5,979 nucleotides of DNA from Gammaproteobacteria bacterium. Its GTDB lineage: Bacteria; Pseudomonadota; Gammaproteobacteria; HK1. The position numbers and the translations under genes are program-made. Shown here piece after piece: positions 4,689-5,979 of this stretch. The first letter of the stretch is position 1. Each line of letters opens with the position of its first letter. Below the pieces are notes generated by a model, which saw only the letters and a list, made by a program, of their open reading frames with translations, searched no databases and was not told the origin of the DNA. The stretch lies in NCBI GenBank assembly GCA_013042035.1, contig JABDQX010000310.1, forward strand, positions 1-5,979, read 5' to 3'.

Positions 4689-5979
4689 TCACACCGCAGC
4701 GATAATCTTCCCACGCAGACAGTTCTGCGCTGTCTCCGCAAGAGGTTGATTATTGCTATCGGTAATGAAAAATATATCTTCGGCCCGTTCCCCGAACGTG
4801 GCGATTTTCGCCTTGTGCAGCCGCACCCCGCAATGGGACAGAACTTGTGCGATCCGCGACAGGAGGCCGGGTTGATCACCGGCGCCTACCTCCATAATGG
4901 TGCGACGGTTGGTATCGTCCTCGTGAAAAGACACGATGGTATTGGTGGTGAAATGCCGCAACTGCCGTTTTGGCAAACGTGAAACGGGGGAAACCGTATC
5001 CTCCGGATACCGTAGTTGCCGAATAAGGGCATCGTGAATTTCCCGCTTGCGATGTATGGCGTCCTCACCCGTGATGGTATGTCCGGATGCTTCCAGCACC
5101 ACGTAGGAATTGAGCGTCATGCCATCATCGGCGGTGACGATGCGCGCATCGTGGATCGTTAAATTCAGGCGATCGAGGATGGTAGTAGAAGCCAAAAACA
5201 ACCGATCCCGGTTTTGGGTATACACAAAGATATCCATACCGGCGCGTCCTTTGCGTACCAGAACGATGGGTGGGTCCCGATCCTGCCCATCGGTAATGGC
5301 GCGCGTATGCCAGGCGATCTCATCGGGTCGGTAACGCAGGAAGTAATCCTCACCGACGCTTTCCCACAGGGTCTCGATCCGAGACTTTTCCGCTTCTTTG
5401 CAAAACAACCCCTCCTGTTGCAGGAATTTGCGCGCTTCTTCCTGGTTCTCGGCAATACGTTCCGCCTGATCGATGGGATTTTCCAGACCCCGGCGCAACG
5501 CGAGCAGGGATGCCTCGTACAGATCCCTTAGCAGGGCATGTTTCCAGTCGTTCCAAAGCCTGGGGTTGGTACCCTGAATGTCGGCCACCGTTAATAAATA
5601 GAGATAGTTGAGACGAATTTGATTCCCAACCGTGGCGGCAAAATCATGAACCACTTCGGGGTCGTGGATGTCCCTGCGCTGTACCGTCATCGATAGCAGC
5701 AAATGGTTTTCCACCAGCCACGCGACAAGTTTGGCATCATACTGACTCAAGCCGTGTTCCAGACAGAACGTCAGTGCCTCTTCGGCGCCAAGCTTGGCGT
5801 GATCTCCTCCCCGGCCCTTGGCGATATCGTGGAAAAGACCGGCGATGTAGAGGAGTTCGCGCTTCGGGATCTCCGCAAAGATTCTGACGCAAAGAGCGAA
5901 TCTCCCATGCCGTTCCAGGGCCGCGAAGGTGCGCAGGTTGCCCACCACGAACAAAGTATGCTCATCCACCGTGTATGAC
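4689..5979 (-). CDS. glnD: Bifunctional uridylyltransferase/uridylyl-removing enzyme, C-terminal half (partial)
   Basis: GlnD senses glutamine and adds or removes UMP on PII proteins, so controlling glutamine synthetase and nitrogen-regulated genes in the cytosol. The frame is open to the right edge, giving about 430 residues of a protein that is usually 850-930, so the N-terminal nucleotidyltransferase domain lies outside. The visible part begins SYTVDEHTLF and holds the HD hydrolase domain with LFHDIAKGRGGDHAKLG (residues 45-61, counting the V of VDEHTL as 1), which removes UMP. A family-typical LTVADIQGTNPRLWNDWKHALLRDLY (126-151) follows. Two ACT domains, at about 235-295 (IVLVRKGRAGMDIFVYT) and 357-415 (TIMEVGAGDQPGLLSRIAQVL), should bind glutamine. 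No frameshift or lost motif was seen. An internal GTG at 5967-5969 is not the start, because the conserved sequence continues upstream of it. The gene converges with lspA and ends in a terminator. Confidence 0.95.
   Translation of the reverse strand, partial: SYTVDEHTLFVVGNLRTFAALERHGRFALCVRIFAEIPKRELLYIAGLFHDIAKGRGGDHAKLGAEEALTFCLEHGLSQYDAKLVAWLVENHLLLSMTVQRRDIHDPEVVHDFAATVGNQIRLNYLYLLTVADIQGTNPRLWNDWKHALLRDLYEASLLALRRGLENPIDQAERIAENQEEARKFLQQEGLFCKEAEKSRIETLWESVGEDYFLRYRPDEIAWHTRAITDGQDRDPPIVLVRKGRAGMDIFVYTQNRDRLFLASTTILDRLNLTIHDARIVTADDGMTLNSYVVLEASGHTITGEDAIHRKREIHDALIRQLRYPEDTVSPVSRLPKRQLRHFTTNTIVSFHEDDTNRRTIMEVGAGDQPGLLSRIAQVLSHCGVRLHKAKIATFGERAEDIFFITDSNNQPLAETAQNCLRGKIIAAV

Noticed and set aside
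4677..4982. Plus-strand open frame of 101 codons opposite the end of glnD
   Set aside because: It lies antisense to the conserved second ACT domain of GlnD and shows no recognisable motif of its own.
1..5979. Mobile elements, CRISPR arrays, tRNA or rRNA genes
   Set aside because: No transposase or integrase frame, no regularly spaced repeat series and no cloverleaf or rRNA-like segment was found on reading both strands.

Overview
The window looks like chromosomal DNA from a Gram-negative proteobacterium. The support is two enzymes of lipopolysaccharide-core heptose synthesis (GmhA, GmhB), a prolipoprotein signal peptidase (LspA) and the PII-modifying enzyme GlnD. GlnD, with its HD and tandem ACT domains, points to Proteobacteria, probably Gammaproteobacteria or a close relative; the genus cannot be named from sequence alone. 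Coding is dense, moderately GC-rich and intact. No mobile element, CRISPR array, tRNA or rRNA was seen.

Layout. (1) Positions 2-88: last 28 codons of an unrecognised plus-strand gene, whose stop shares a CTAG with the stop of the gene facing it. (2) Positions 85-3885: five minus-strand genes, in transcription order a lumazine synthase-like protein (RibH family), gmhA, gmhB, an FAD-dependent oxidoreductase and an aldo/keto reductase. The last three are packed with 19- and 12-bp gaps. Larger gaps of 76 bp (ribH-gmhA) and 136 bp (gmhA-gmhB) divide the run; the second holds a candidate promoter and a 23/24-bp tandem repeat that covers the gmhA stop codon. (3) Positions 3886-4005: a divergent intergenic region with a good minus-strand promoter for the ribH-like gene. 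(4) Positions 4006-4533: lspA alone on the plus strand. (5) Positions 4534-4688: a convergent intergenic region with a perfect 11-bp inverted repeat and a minus-strand terminator. (6) Positions 4689-5979: the C-terminal half of glnD on the minus strand, running off the right edge.

How the genes may work together. GmhA converts sedoheptulose 7-phosphate to D-glycero-D-manno-heptose 7-phosphate, and GmhB removes the 7-phosphate from the 1,7-bisphosphate. The kinase/nucleotidyltransferase (HldE type) that acts between and after them is absent here. The tight coupling of gmhB to two redox enzymes of unknown substrate, with a flavin-pathway-like protein upstream, is the least ordinary part of the window and could be a sugar or heptose redox module; that reading is inference. 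lspA and glnD are ordinary housekeeping genes, though lspA lies outside its common ileS context.
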